Shown in pieces: positions 8,727-18,421 of a stretch of 64,000 nucleotides of DNA. The translations under genes were made by a program, and so were the position numbers. The stretch is taken from assembly GCF_020731355.1 (NCBI RefSeq), contig NZ_JAJFZK010000014.1, positions 1 to 64,000 of the forward strand. The letters are read 5' to 3'. Source of the DNA: Bacillus sp. REN16 (GTDB lineage Bacteria > Bacillota > Bacilli > Bacillales > Bacillaceae_L). Position 1 is the first letter of the stretch. Every line of letters begins with the position of its first letter. The notes below the pieces were generated by a model. That model had not been told where the DNA came from. It saw nothing but the letters and a program-made list of their open reading frames with translations, and ran no database searches.

Positions 8727-8898
8727 GTTAATCCCAGCTTTCATTTAAAATAAATCTTTAATTTAATAATAATCGAAATCTTATATTATTCTGATAATAA
8801 TATCAACTATTTTATCACAATCCCGGTATAAATAGTGCAGGAAACATTCGTAATCTGTAAAATTATTTAAATAAAATTTTTGAAATTTAACAATTATC

Positions 8899-8929
8899 TT
8901 GCTTTATTGGAATTTCATGATATTATAAT
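8899..8929 (+). promoter_or_regulatory. Probable promoter of the SAM-riboswitch transcript
   Basis: TATAAT at 8924-8929 with TTGCTT at 8899-8904 (19-base spacer) lies about 30 bases before the riboswitch. The -10 is perfect, the -35 weak. Confidence 0.5.
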
Positions 8930-8960
8930 CATATATTTCCAATACGATTAATATGATTTT

Positions 8961-9069
8961 CTTCTTATTCAGAGAGAGGGAGGGACTGACCCTATGAACT
9001 CTCGGCAACCGACTAATGTACTGCACGGTGCCAATTTCAGAGGAATGAAAAATTCCGAAGATGAGAAGC
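8961..9069 (+). promoter_or_regulatory. SAM-I (S-box) riboswitch
   Basis: The S-box landmarks occur in order: P1 5' strand CTTCTTATT (8961-8969), AGGGACTGACCCTATGAA, CTCGGCAACC, GGTGCCAATTTC and the P1 3' strand GATGAGAAG (9060-9068). GAGAAG of P1 (9063-9068) can instead pair with CTTCTC of the following terminator (9105-9110), giving the expected antiterminator switch. With SAM bound, P1 forms and transcription stops; with little SAM it continues into the OsmC-family gene. This is a very strong match. Confidence 0.95.
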
Positions 9070-9101
9070 TATACGAAATGTAAAACACTTACGTTTTGTT
9101 C

Positions 9102-9131
9102 ACCCTTCTCTATTTTTGAGAAGGGTTTTTT
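9102..9131 (+). terminator. Riboswitch-controlled terminator
   Basis: Perfect nine-base stem ACCCTTCTC (9102-9110) with GAGAAGGGT (9118-9126), loop TATTTTT, then TTTTTATTTG. Its 5' arm is complementary to the 3' strand of riboswitch helix P1. Confidence 0.93.
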
Positions 9132-9174
9132 ATTTGTTAGAACAAAAAATATTAAAACAAAAGGAGAGATTCTC

Positions 9175-9627
9175 ATGGCGGTAACAACATTTCATGCAAA
9201 AGCAGTTTTAAAGGAAAAGGTTTTGGTGGAAACAGAATCAAGGGGACATAAGGTGATTGTGGATGAGCCTGAAAGTTTAGGTGGCACTGACACTGGAATG
9301 AATCCCGTTGAACTACTTTTATCCTCATTAGGTGCTTGCCAATCGATTGTTGCTCGGGTCTATGCACAAAAATTTGGGATTGACCTTCAGGCATTTTGGG
9401 TTGATTTAGAGGGAGATATTGATTTGGACGGTTTTTTTGATAAATCCGATGTACGACCAGGCTTCCAGTCCATCAAATATACCTTCCATATCGAAACAGA
9501 CGCACCTAGGGAAAAGGTGGAAGAGTTCAAGGCGTTTCTAGAGGCACACTGCCCAGTTGGGGATACAATTGCAAATCCGGTAAACATCGCTTCCTCTGAG
9601 GTGATAATTGAAAGTCCAGTGAAGTAG
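9175..9627 (+). CDS. OsmC family protein under SAM-riboswitch control
   Basis: 150-residue OsmC/Ohr-fold protein. It has the first family cysteine in LLSSLGACQSIVARVYA (near residue 62) and the second in LEAHCPVGDTI (near 125), the pair that acts in peroxide or persulfide reduction, plus GGTDTGMNPVELL. Relatives reduce organic hydroperoxides or handle sulfur species. The ATG at 9175 follows AAGGAGAGA by five bases; the longer frame to 9061 would run through the riboswitch and terminator and is rejected. Control by SAM ties it to methionine/cysteine supply rather than to a peroxide sensor. Confidence 0.9.
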   Translation: MAVTTFHAKAVLKEKVLVETESRGHKVIVDEPESLGGTDTGMNPVELLLSSLGACQSIVARVYAQKFGIDLQAFWVDLEGDIDLDGFFDKSDVRPGFQSIKYTFHIETDAPREKVEEFKAFLEAHCPVGDTIANPVNIASSEVIIESPVK

Positions 9628-9711
9628 GTTTATTAAATAAAAATATAGAATTTTAAGGGTCATCACTTATCGGTAACGGTGATAGGTTAAGTAACTGGGC
9701 TGAAGAATAGA

Positions 9712-9888
9712 CGGAAAAATTTCGCCTATCTAGTAATTATTATTAAATCTTTTATAGACGGAGAGATTCCGCTTATTGACTCAAAAAATGCAAAAATGGG
9801 GGATTTTTCTTTGCACAATCGGAAATTCTCCCCCTATTCACCTCTAAACGAGCTCCATTCTGCATCTACCCGGAAAATCTCCGCTTAT
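9712..9888. repeat. Four degenerate CGGAAAAT-TCCGCTTAT motifs
   Basis: Four 18-base motifs lie at 9712-9729, 9759-9776, 9820-9837 and 9871-9888, about 47-61 bases apart. The clearest is CGGAAAATCTCCGCTTAT. Each holds a small inverted repeat (CGGA...TCCG). They occupy the 340-base gap between the OsmC gene and the convergent oxidoreductase gene; nothing else is seen there. Confidence 0.6.
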
Positions 9889-9967
9889 CATACATTTGCT
9901 GGATTGGCACATATTTAAGAAGAGTACCTCAAAACGGAACCCTTTGATTAGAGCGCATTTCGTTATT

Positions 9968-10954
9968 TTAATGTTTTGCATAATATCCCTTTACCATTTC
10001 GCCCATTACCCAATTCGTTCGTGCGCCGGATTCCCCGTTGCTAGGGCAAACCCCGCTTTTACCTGTTAATTCAGCTACAATGGTTTCGACAAGTGGTTGG
10101 TGAACATGCTGAGGGCGTTCAAAGCTCCACTCTTCTGTTCCGTTCTCAGTTGTTAACAGGATTGGTTCATTTCCAAAAGTAGAGAACGTAATCTTCCCTT
10201 TGCTACCCACAATTTCATTGATATCTTCGTTTTGAAACGCGGTAAAACACCAATTGCCAGTACCATGAATTCCAGATTCAAATAAATAGGTACCAGTAAC
10301 AATATCCTCCGCTTCGTAAACGCCTCCCTGATTTGAAGCAAAACCACGAACTTCCTTAATTGGTCCTAACAGGAAATCCAAGATATCAAGAGTATGGCTT
10401 GCTAAATCGTAGAATAGACCCCCACCTGATAACTCTGGCTGTACACGCCATGGAAGATTTGAAGGATCTTCTGTTGCTTTGCGATATTGTGTGGAGGACA
10501 CATAACGTACTTCCCCTACTGCCCCACTTTCAAGCAACTCTTTTATTTTCAAAAATCGTTGTTGCCCTCTACGATAATATGCGACATATAATGGAACATT
10601 TGCCTCTTTACTGGCTTTAATCATTGCTACACATTCTTCATAATTTCGAGCCATTGGCTTTTCAACATACACGGGCTTGCCAGCCTGTGCAGCCTTCAAT
10701 GTATATTCCTGATGTGATCCCGGCGGTGTCGCGATATAGATGGCATCCACTTCTCGATCTTGGATAAGCTCGTCCGCATTGTCATACCATTTCGGAACAT
10801 GATGCCTTTGGGCATAATCCTTTGCTAATTCACCTGTTCTCCGCATTACCGCAACCAACTCGGAATTATCGATTTTCTGAAATGCCGGACCACTCTTCAC
10901 TTCTGTTACATTCCCACAGCCAATAATTCCCCAACGAACCTTTTTATAAGCCAT
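9968..10954 (-). CDS. Gfo/Idh/MocA family NAD(P)-dependent oxidoreductase
   Basis: 328-residue dehydrogenase of the glucose-fructose oxidoreductase/inositol dehydrogenase family. The Rossmann motif GIIGCGNV lies at residues 9-16, the conserved VYVEKPMA (lysine near 98) follows, and the C-terminal domain has SGGGLFYDLASHTLDIL, which carries the usual active-site D and H. Such enzymes oxidise or reduce a hydroxyl of a sugar, inositol or related compound; the substrate cannot be told. ATG with GGGGAG upstream. Transcribed alone. Confidence 0.88.
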   Translation of the reverse strand: MAYKKVRWGIIGCGNVTEVKSGPAFQKIDNSELVAVMRRTGELAKDYAQRHHVPKWYDNADELIQDREVDAIYIATPPGSHQEYTLKAAQAGKPVYVEKPMARNYEECVAMIKASKEANVPLYVAYYRRGQQRFLKIKELLESGAVGEVRYVSSTQYRKATEDPSNLPWRVQPELSGGGLFYDLASHTLDILDFLLGPIKEVRGFASNQGGVYEAEDIVTGTYLFESGIHGTGNWCFTAFQNEDINEIVGSKGKITFSTFGNEPILLTTENGTEEWSFERPQHVHQPLVETIVAELTGKSGVCPSNGESGARTNWVMGEMVKGYYAKH

Positions 10955-11146
10955 AACCGAACTCCCCTATCAAAATCTTTAAATAAAGTATACCTCAAAA
11001 AGTTCTGCTAGCACAAAAAGTCATTCAACAAGTGAATATGTTGAATGAACTGAAGGGAATATGTTTTGCTTCCATATTTTATTTAATCCTTCATGTTTAT
11101 CCGAGTTTTTTGATACTATTGATTTATCAATCAAGGGGGGATAACT

Positions 11147-11926
11147 GTGGTTTTGGATTTGGTGAATGTTAGACTTCAGCGCGATGGTGTGCAAATTCTG
11201 CAGAACATTAATTGGAAAATTGAAAAAGGGGAACATTGGGTGCTTTACGGGCTGAATGGTGCTGGAAAAACGGCGCTATTGGACCTTATCAATGCCTATA
11301 ATTTTCCTACAAGTGGTGATTGCACAGTACTTGGATTTAAATTTGGCAAGATGTATCTTGGTGAAGAGCTACGGAAGAATATTGGCTTTGTATCCTCTTC
11401 CTTGCAGCAGAAGTTTTATCCGACAGATAACGCGTTCGAGGTTGTCTTAAGCGGAGCATTCGCATCTATCGGCTTGTATGAAACACCCACAGATGAAATG
11501 CGGGGAAGAGCAATCGGATTACTTGAGGAGCTAGGGTGTATCGGTTATGCAAACAGAGATTACGCAACACTTTCCCAGGGCGAAAAACAACGGGTGCTAA
11601 TTGCGCGCGCATTAATGGCCGACCCGTCAATTCTCATTTTGGATGAACCTACAAACGGGTTAGATTTTATCGCAAGAGAACAATTATTAGACTCCATCGA
11701 AAGGCTCGCCAATAAAGGAGATGCGCCAACGATTATTTACGTCACCCATCATGTTGAAGAAATCCTTCCCGTATTTACAAAAACATTGCTTTTGAAAAAT
11801 GGAGAAGTATTTGCTTCAGGACAAACAGATCAAATCATTACTAGTGAGGCCCTTTCAAACTATTTCAATCTTCCCGTTCATGTTCATTGGGAAAATGACC
11901 GTCCTTATCTAGTAAAAGGAAAATAA
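11147..11926 (+). CDS. ABC transporter ATPase (YlmA-like)
   Basis: 259-residue ATPase with Walker A GLNGAGKTA, signature LSQGEKQRV, Walker B ILILDEPTNGLDF and THHVEEI. The alanine in place of the final T/S of Walker A (GAGKTA) is unusual, but the preceding KT is intact. It resembles B. subtilis YlmA and the ModF-like group. No permease gene is adjacent, so its partner is elsewhere or it acts in another role. GTG start after AAGGGGGG. Confidence 0.85.
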   Translation: MVLDLVNVRLQRDGVQILQNINWKIEKGEHWVLYGLNGAGKTALLDLINAYNFPTSGDCTVLGFKFGKMYLGEELRKNIGFVSSSLQQKFYPTDNAFEVVLSGAFASIGLYETPTDEMRGRAIGLLEELGCIGYANRDYATLSQGEKQRVLIARALMADPSILILDEPTNGLDFIAREQLLDSIERLANKGDAPTIIYVTHHVEEILPVFTKTLLLKNGEVFASGQTDQIITSEALSNYFNLPVHVHWENDRPYLVKGK

Positions 11927-11931
11927 AAAAC

Positions 11932-11963
11932 AGCCAGCCATTTCAAAAAGGCTGGCTTTCATT

Positions 11964-11965
<2 letters not shown>
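11932..11965. terminator. Bidirectional terminator
   Basis: AGCCAGCC (11932-11939) pairs with GGCTGGCT (11950-11957), ten-base loop, A-rich before and T-rich after. Shared by the ABC ATPase gene and the convergent tyrosine phenol-lyase gene. Confidence 0.8.
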
Positions 11966-13385
<1,420 letters not shown>

Positions 13386-13473
13386 TTAGAAAATTCAATC
13401 TATCTATAATGTATGATATTATCGGCATTCTTCTCAAGAACCTCCGCTACACTTTAAACGCTTTAATCCATTG

Positions 13474-13506
13474 AAAAACGCCTTCCAATTGTCATATTGG
13501 AGGCGT
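13474..13506 (-). terminator. Terminator-like hairpin upstream of tpl
   Basis: On the minus strand, a GACGCCTCCAAT arm pairs with ATTGGAAGGCGT with one bulged base and is followed by TTTTTC. It lies between the cupin gene and tpl and would stop read-through into tpl. Confidence 0.6.
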
Positions 13507-13563
13507 CTTAAATATTATTGAAATATGGTTTCAAAACAATCTGTTTCATTTTGCAATCCTCAT

Positions 13564-13640
13564 TTCAAACAAACGTTTGTTTAGCGTCCTAAGCTTACGG
13601 CCTTAAGCACTTCAAAATTCAATCAAGCGTTTGTTTGAAC
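13564..13640. repeat. Paired-palindrome element, copy C
   Basis: Two boxes related to CAAACAAACGTTTGTTTG, centred at 13574.5 and 13628.5, are 54 bases apart. The first has a perfect 16-bp core (AAACAAACGTTTGTTT); the second is imperfect. The same two-box layout occurs at 18310, 35051 and 36773. It lies about 200 bases upstream of tpl. Confidence 0.75.
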
Positions 13641-13703
13641 GGGTTTGGACAAGCAAAGTTTAAGCTGTTATATATCGATAAACGGCATTTTTACTATTCT
13701 AAT

Positions 13704-14204
13704 CTATTTTTTCTCCAATGCGAGCTTGCGAATGACCCCTTCATGCTGAGGATAATCTTTTAGTAATTCCTCCTGGGTAAATAATTCAAAATCCTCAAAT
13801 TCAAATCCTGGCGCAACCATACAGCCTACAAGTGAAAAGGTATTTTCTTCTTTAACTGAAGACCCGAATATTGAATTTTTAGGTACAATAACTTGTGGAA
13901 CTTCACCTGATTCAAGATTGAGACCAAGCTTCAATTCTTTGTATTCTCCTAATTCGTCAATGATGTGGACGGTTAATGAGCTTCCGCCATGGTAATACCA
14001 GAGCTCGTCTGATTGTATTCTATGTAAATGGGAAATATCCTTAGAACCCAACAGAAAATATATACTTGTATACAATTTTCTTTGTTTATCTTGCTCCGTA
14101 TTGACCATTATATCCGAAGCAAATATTTGATTATAATAACCTCCCTCCGGATGTGGCTCAAGCCCAAGATGTGTTATGTAAAACTGTGCATCTTTTTCGT
14201 TCAA
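13704..14204 (-). CDS. Cupin-fold protein of the DUF985 (cupin_5) family
   Basis: 166-residue single-domain protein. HPEGGYYNQIF near residue 18, SIYFLLGSKDISHLHRIQSDELWYYHGGSSL (metal-type histidines near 58 and 60, glutamate near 66) and LVGCMVAPGFEFEDFEL near the C-terminus are characteristic of the family, some of whose members are annotated as sugar epimerase-like. Function unproven. TTG start with AAAGGAG eight bases upstream. Single gene. Confidence 0.85.
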   Translation of the reverse strand: MNEKDAQFYITHLGLEPHPEGGYYNQIFASDIMVNTEQDKQRKLYTSIYFLLGSKDISHLHRIQSDELWYYHGGSSLTVHIIDELGEYKELKLGLNLESGEVPQVIVPKNSIFGSSVKEENTFSLVGCMVAPGFEFEDFELFTQEELLKDYPQHEGVIRKLALEKK

Positions 14205-14355
14205 TGTTAAAACTCCTTTCTAAAAACTATTTTAACCTAAATTCGAAAAGAACTGTATGATTGTAAATTCCGCGATTTACCAATTAAAACGAAATACATA
14301 CAAAACAAATGAATGCAAAAACTACGTAGGAAAGAATTTGAAAGGAGAGATGGAT

Positions 14356-14523
14356 TTGGGTCGTGGAAAAAGCTTTAATCACAAAGAAAAAGGCCATCCT
14401 GGCAACTTTCCAAAGAACAGCGTAAGTGAAGAAAAAGACCATAGCCGACAATTTGAACAAATTGAAGGCATTGTCTCCCATGAAGCCTTTAAAAACCGAG
14501 TAAAAGAAGACGAAATGCCTTAA
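14356..14523 (+). CDS. Small hydrophilic protein of unknown function
   Basis: 55-residue, highly charged protein (MGRGKSFNHKEKGHPGNFPK start) rich in Lys, Glu, His and Gly, with no membrane segment. The TTG at 14356 is chosen because GGAG ends eight bases before it; an ATG six bases earlier is only two bases from GGAG. A good terminator follows, which supports a real short gene. It looks like the small spore- or sporulation-associated proteins of Bacillus, but I do not recognise a named family. Confidence 0.6.
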   Translation: MGRGKSFNHKEKGHPGNFPKNSVSEEKDHSRQFEQIEGIVSHEAFKNRVKEDEMP

Positions 14524-14530
14524 GAAAGCC

Positions 14531-14567
14531 AAAAAGGATCAAAACAAATTGTCTTGATCCTTTTTTT
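14531..14567. terminator. Bidirectional terminator
   Basis: AAAAAGGATCAA (14531-14542) pairs perfectly with TTGATCCTTTTT (14554-14565) around an 11-base loop. It ends both the small gene and the convergent rocD. Confidence 0.85.
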
Positions 14568-14570
14568 ACC

Positions 14571-15773
14571 TTATCCTAACACCTTCTCAATACGTTCGAT
14601 TGCCCAATCTAACTCATCTTTCGTAACGATTAATGGTGGAGCAAACCGGATCACCGTATCATGCGTCTCCTTACAAAGCAGTCCTTCTTGCTTCAAAGCC
14701 TCACAATATGGGCGAGCCTCCTCCGTCAGCTCAACCCCGATAAATAAACCACGGCCACGAACTTCTTTAATCTTTGGATTTTTAATCTCTTGTAATCGTT
14801 CTAGAAAATATTCACCTAATTCAAGAGAACGTTGTGCCAGATTTTCATCAATTAATACGTTCATCGATGCAATCGAAACCGCACAAGCCATTGGATTTCC
14901 ACCAAATGTGGAACCATGTGAACCCGGATTAAACACCCCTAACACATCTTTGTTTGCTACTACACAGGATATCGGGAACACCCCACCTCCTAGCGCCTTA
15001 CCTAATATATACATATCAGGCTCGACTTCATCCCATTCACAGGCAAACATTTTCCCGGAACGGCAAAGTCCAGCTTGAATTTCGTCTGCAACAAAAAGAA
15101 CATTATTTTGTTTACATGTTTCATAAGCTTCCTTAAGGAAACCTTCTGGCGGAATGATAATTCCAGCCTCTCCTTGAATCGGTTCAATTAGAAATGCTGC
15201 TGTATTTTCAGTGATTGCATTCTTAAGTGCCTCAATATCGCCATAAGGAATAAGCTTTATTCCCGGCAGCATTGGACCAAACCCACGCTTATACTCGTCT
15301 TCAGATGATAAGGACACCGCAGTCATGGTACGACCATGGAAGTTTCCAATACAAGCGATGATTTCAGCCTGATTGTCCTGAACTCCTTTTACATCATATG
15401 CCCATCTGCGCGCCGCCTTAATAGCTGTTTCAACGGCTTCTGCCCCCGTATTCATCGGGAGAGCCATCTCTTTATTTGTTACGTTACAAATTAATTCATA
15501 CCAAGGTCCAAGCTGGTCATTATGGAATGCGCGTGATGTTAAGGTGACACGATCCGCCTGATCCTTTAAGGCTTGAATAATTTTGGGATGGCGATGGCCC
15601 TGGTTAACTGCTGAATAAGCACTTAACATGTCCATGTATTTATTGCCTTCTGGATCTTCCACCCACACACACTCTGCTTTTGAAATCACAATTGGCAGTG
15701 GATGATAGTTATTTGCACCAAATTTTTCCGTTTGTTTAATAATTGTTTTTGAGTCGACTTTCGTTTGAGTCAT
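14571..15773 (-). CDS. rocD: Ornithine aminotransferase
   Basis: 400-residue class III PLP aminotransferase that converts ornithine plus 2-oxoglutarate to glutamate-5-semialdehyde and glutamate in arginine catabolism. Hallmarks: [64 protein letters not shown] and [15 protein letters not shown] with the PLP lysine (near residue 254). SD AGGAGG precedes the ATG. It stands alone, divergent from rocR, behind a near-perfect sigma-54 promoter, as expected of a RocR-activated gene. Its product feeds pruA at 51103-52650. Confidence 0.97.
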   Translation of the reverse strand: MTQTKVDSKTIIKQTEKFGANNYHPLPIVISKAECVWVEDPEGNKYMDMLSAYSAVNQGHRHPKIIQALKDQADRVTLTSRAFHNDQLGPWYELICNVTNKEMALPMNTGAEAVETAIKAARRWAYDVKGVQDNQAEIIACIGNFHGRTMTAVSLSSEDEYKRGFGPMLPGIKLIPYGDIEALKNAITENTAAFLIEPIQGEAGIIIPPEGFLKEAYETCKQNNVLFVADEIQAGLCRSGKMFACEWDEVEPDMYILGKALGGGVFPISCVVANKDVLGVFNPGSHGSTFGGNPMACAVSIASMNVLIDENLAQRSLELGEYFLERLQEIKNPKIKEVRGRGLFIGVELTEEARPYCEALKQEGLLCKETHDTVIRFAPPLIVTKDELDWAIERIEKVLG

Positions 15774-15842
15774 CTATTTAACCTCCTGTCCTCATTCGGA
15801 ATATAAATTCAACTTAAGAATTGCTTCCTGCATATTATCTTA

Positions 15843-15859
15843 TGCAAGAATCATGCCAA
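15843..15859 (-). promoter_or_regulatory. Sigma-54 (SigL) promoter of rocD
   Basis: On the minus strand TTGGCATGATTCTTGCAT has the GG of the -24 element and the GC of the -12 element exactly 12 bases apart. It lies about 70 bases before the rocD start codon. Sigma-54 promoters need an AAA+ activator, and rocR is divergently encoded next door. Confidence 0.92.
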
Positions 15860-15985
15860 ATTCACGGAAAGCCAACTTTTTAGATTAATTAAATCATTTA
15901 AGGTATATTTCGATCGGTATTCATGTTAAATAGGTCGTATTAAAAAGGGATTTATCACTTAGTTTAGTTCATTCAAATCACATTG

Positions 15986-16026
15986 ATGCAAAAATTACTT
16001 GCATTCAATCTTTTTTTGCGCAAAAA
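15986..16026. promoter_or_regulatory. Candidate RocR upstream activating sites
   Basis: Two inverted repeats lie 130-180 bases upstream of the rocD promoter: ATGCA-N9-TGCAT (15986-16004) and TTTTTGCGCAAAAA (16013-16026). Their position and TTTGCA-like arms fit RocR enhancer sites, and the same DNA is just upstream of rocR, so RocR may also control itself. Confidence 0.6.
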
Positions 16027-16115
16027 GTCTTTTCAACCTCCTTCAAAAACGCAAAAATTCTATGCGCTTTCATTTTCTTTCCCGTATAATAATAGTATGA
16101 AAAGGCGGCGATACC

Positions 16116-17543
16116 ATGAAACAGGTTGATGTATTAAAAAACAAAGCAACTGAACAATTGGTACATGAAGTTGATGTGGGCATTCATGTTGTAGACGCAG
16201 AAGGCACCACCATTATCTATAATCAAAAAATGGTTCAAATTGAGGGGATGAATCAACATGATGTTCTAAACAAAAGGCTTGTTGACGTATTTTCGTTTCA
16301 TAAAAATGAGGATAGTACATTGCTTCAGGTTCTTAAAAATGGTGAACCTATAAAAAATGCAAAACAGACCTACTATAATAATCGCGGGCAGGAAATCACC
16401 ACCATTAATCATACCATTCCGATTATGGATGGCCGGAAGCGAATTGGGGCAATGGAAATTGCTCGGGATGTGACAAAACTAGAGAAACTGCTCCGTGAAA
16501 ATATGAATCGAAGAAGCGACACACATTATACTTTTGATAGTATTATTGGGCAAAGTGCTGCTATTTCAGAGGTGGTTGAAGCGAGCAAGCGTGCAACCCG
16601 GACAAGCTCCTCCGTTCTCATTATTGGGGATACCGGTACAGGTAAAGAGCTTTTTGCCCAAAGTATTCACAATGGGAGCAACAGGTCTTCCGCTCCCTTT
16701 ATATCACAAAATTGTGCTGCTTTTCCGGACACATTAATTGAAGGTCTCCTGTTTGGGACAAAAAAAGGTGCTTTCACTGGAGCAATTGACCGCCCCGGCT
16801 TATTTGAGCAGGCAAATGGCGGGACTCTGCTTTTAGACGAGATTAATTCATTAAACCCGGCATTACAAGCAAAGCTTCTGAGGGTGATTCAAGAAAAAAC
16901 GGTCCGACGGGTTGGTGACACAAAGGATAAGAAAGTCGATGTTCGCATCCTAGCAACGATGAATGAGGATCCCATCGATGCCATTTCAGAAGGAAGGCTA
17001 CGCAAGGACCTATATTACAGACTAAGTGTTGTAACGCTTTTTATCCCACCATTACGAAATCGTCGGGATGACATTCCTGAGCTTGCGTATGCATTTTTAG
17101 AGAAGTATGATCACCTGTTTGGGTTGAATGTATCAAAGATTGATGATCAGGTTTTACAGATTTTAATGCAATATGACTGGCCGGGAAATGTTCGTGAGTT
17201 AGAGCATATTATTGAGGGAGCACTAAATGTTATCACATACGAAGATACGATTTCCTATAATCATCTCCCCATGCATTTTAGAAAAAAGCTGCATGTAAAA
17301 CCGGAAACAATAATTACCGTCAACCCACAAATCACAGAAATAACAGATATTCAACCATTAGACAAATACGTGGAGGAATCCGAAACCATATATTTAAAAC
17401 AAGTTCTGCATCAGTTTAACTTTAATATCACAAAATCAGCCGAGGTACTGGGCATGAGTCGGCAAAACCTCCAATATCGCTTAAAAAAGTTTGGAATCAA
17501 AAGAACCCAAAGGGACGATTCTACTGGTTCAAAGGAGTCTTAA
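16116..17543 (+). CDS. rocR: RocR-type sigma-54-dependent transcriptional activator
   Basis: 475-residue activator: an N-terminal PAS sensor domain (about 10-130), an AAA+ domain with Walker A GDTGTGKE (near 178), GAFTGA loop that contacts sigma-54 (in KKGAFTGAIDR, near 215), Walker B GGTLLLDEI (near 240) and the arginine region LRNRRDDIPELA, then a Fis-type helix-turn-helix (NITKSAEVLGMSRQNLQYRL) at the C-terminus. In B. subtilis RocR senses ornithine or citrulline and switches on arginine-catabolic operons. Divergence from rocD and the sigma-54 promoter there support the same role. Confidence 0.93.
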   Translation: MKQVDVLKNKATEQLVHEVDVGIHVVDAEGTTIIYNQKMVQIEGMNQHDVLNKRLVDVFSFHKNEDSTLLQVLKNGEPIKNAKQTYYNNRGQEITTINHTIPIMDGRKRIGAMEIARDVTKLEKLLRENMNRRSDTHYTFDSIIGQSAAISEVVEASKRATRTSSSVLIIGDTGTGKELFAQSIHNGSNRSSAPFISQNCAAFPDTLIEGLLFGTKKGAFTGAIDRPGLFEQANGGTLLLDEINSLNPALQAKLLRVIQEKTVRRVGDTKDKKVDVRILATMNEDPIDAISEGRLRKDLYYRLSVVTLFIPPLRNRRDDIPELAYAFLEKYDHLFGLNVSKIDDQVLQILMQYDWPGNVRELEHIIEGALNVITYEDTISYNHLPMHFRKKLHVKPETIITVNPQITEITDIQPLDKYVEESETIYLKQVLHQFNFNITKSAEVLGMSRQNLQYRLKKFGIKRTQRDDSTGSKES

Positions 17544-17664
17544 TCTATATTTCTACAAACACTAACAATTTCCCGCATCCATTTACATTTATTGCTCGGG
17601 AAATGAGTAGAAATAAGTCGAATAACCAAAAATTGAAAGAATTTCGAAAGGCTGGTGTTTGTTA

Positions 17665-18279
17665 GTGACAAAATACGTATGGTATGCAAGCTATGGTTCG
17701 AATATTAATAGGGATCGTTTTCTTTGTTACATAAAGGGTGGCAGACCACTAGGTTCTAATGAAACTGAGAGTGGGTGTAAGGATCCTTCTCCTCCAATAG
17801 ACGAAGAAATGTTTACAATTCCTTACCCCTTGTATTTTGCCAAGGAGGCTGGAAGATGGGATTCAAAGGGCGTTGCCTTTATTAATGGGACTAAAAATAA
17901 TATCGAAACAACATTTAGCAAAAAGTATTTGATTACACCTGAACAGTTTTTGGATGTGTTGAAACAGGAAAACAGTGGGATCCAATTTGATATCGATTTA
18001 GAAAAGGTGAAAGAATCCGGATCTATGGTTTTCCGGAAAAAGGCGTGGTATGGAAGAATCCTTTATCTTGGTGATGACGGTGGCTATCCAATATATACAT
18101 TTACGGCACCTTGGAATATGGATGAAATCACGTATAATAGACCTTCTTATGAGTATTTGACGACAATTATTACAGGGCTAAAAGAATATTATTCGAAGGA
18201 TGAAATCTATCAATATTTAATAAACAAACCGGGAATAGAAGGCCTGTATACCCCGGAGGAACTCGCTAGTTTATTATAG
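17665..18279 (+). CDS. Gamma-glutamylcyclotransferase-like protein
   Basis: 204-residue protein beginning with WYASYGSNINRDRF, the YGSN-type motif of the gamma-glutamyl cyclotransferase-like fold, followed by RPLGS, WDSKGVAFI and a C-terminal helical segment ending GLYTPEELASLL. Members cleave or bind gamma-glutamyl or other small amide substrates; many Bacillus members are uncharacterised. The GTG at 17665 is favoured over the TTG at 17659 because GGTG lies seven bases upstream. Single gene downstream of rocR, with no sign of shared regulation. Confidence 0.7.
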   Translation: MTKYVWYASYGSNINRDRFLCYIKGGRPLGSNETESGCKDPSPPIDEEMFTIPYPLYFAKEAGRWDSKGVAFINGTKNNIETTFSKKYLITPEQFLDVLKQENSGIQFDIDLEKVKESGSMVFRKKAWYGRILYLGDDGGYPIYTFTAPWNMDEITYNRPSYEYLTTIITGLKEYYSKDEIYQYLINKPGIEGLYTPEELASLL

Positions 18280-18309
18280 TAATCATTTCTAAAGGTTATC
18301 CAATTTCAC

Positions 18310-18384
18310 TTCAATCAAATGTTTGTTTGGATTTTAACCGTACGGCCCCAACTGGTCGCCAGTTCAATCAAACGATTGTTTAAA
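18310..18384. repeat. Paired-palindrome element, copy D
   Basis: Two degenerate boxes, TCAATCAAATGTTTGTTTGG and TTCAATCAAACGATTGTTTA, are centred 53 bases apart (18320.5 and 18373.5). Between them is TACGGCC, also present at a like position in copy C. It lies between two convergent genes. Confidence 0.65.
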
Positions 18385-18421
18385 AACAGAGTATCCATTT
18401 TTATGGATACTCTGTTTTTTT
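18382..18421. terminator. Strong bidirectional terminator
   Basis: A 17-base perfect stem (18382-18398 with 18403-18419) around TTTT, with long A and T runs on either side. Shared by the cyclotransferase-like gene and the convergent PLP enzyme gene. Confidence 0.9.

Noticed and set aside
8868-8895. CodY-type box upstream of ilvE
   Set aside because: Match is poor (about six mismatches) despite the expected biology.
9061-9174. N-terminal extension of the OsmC reading frame
   Set aside because: It runs through the P1 strand of the SAM riboswitch and its terminator; the ATG at 9175 has a good ribosome site.
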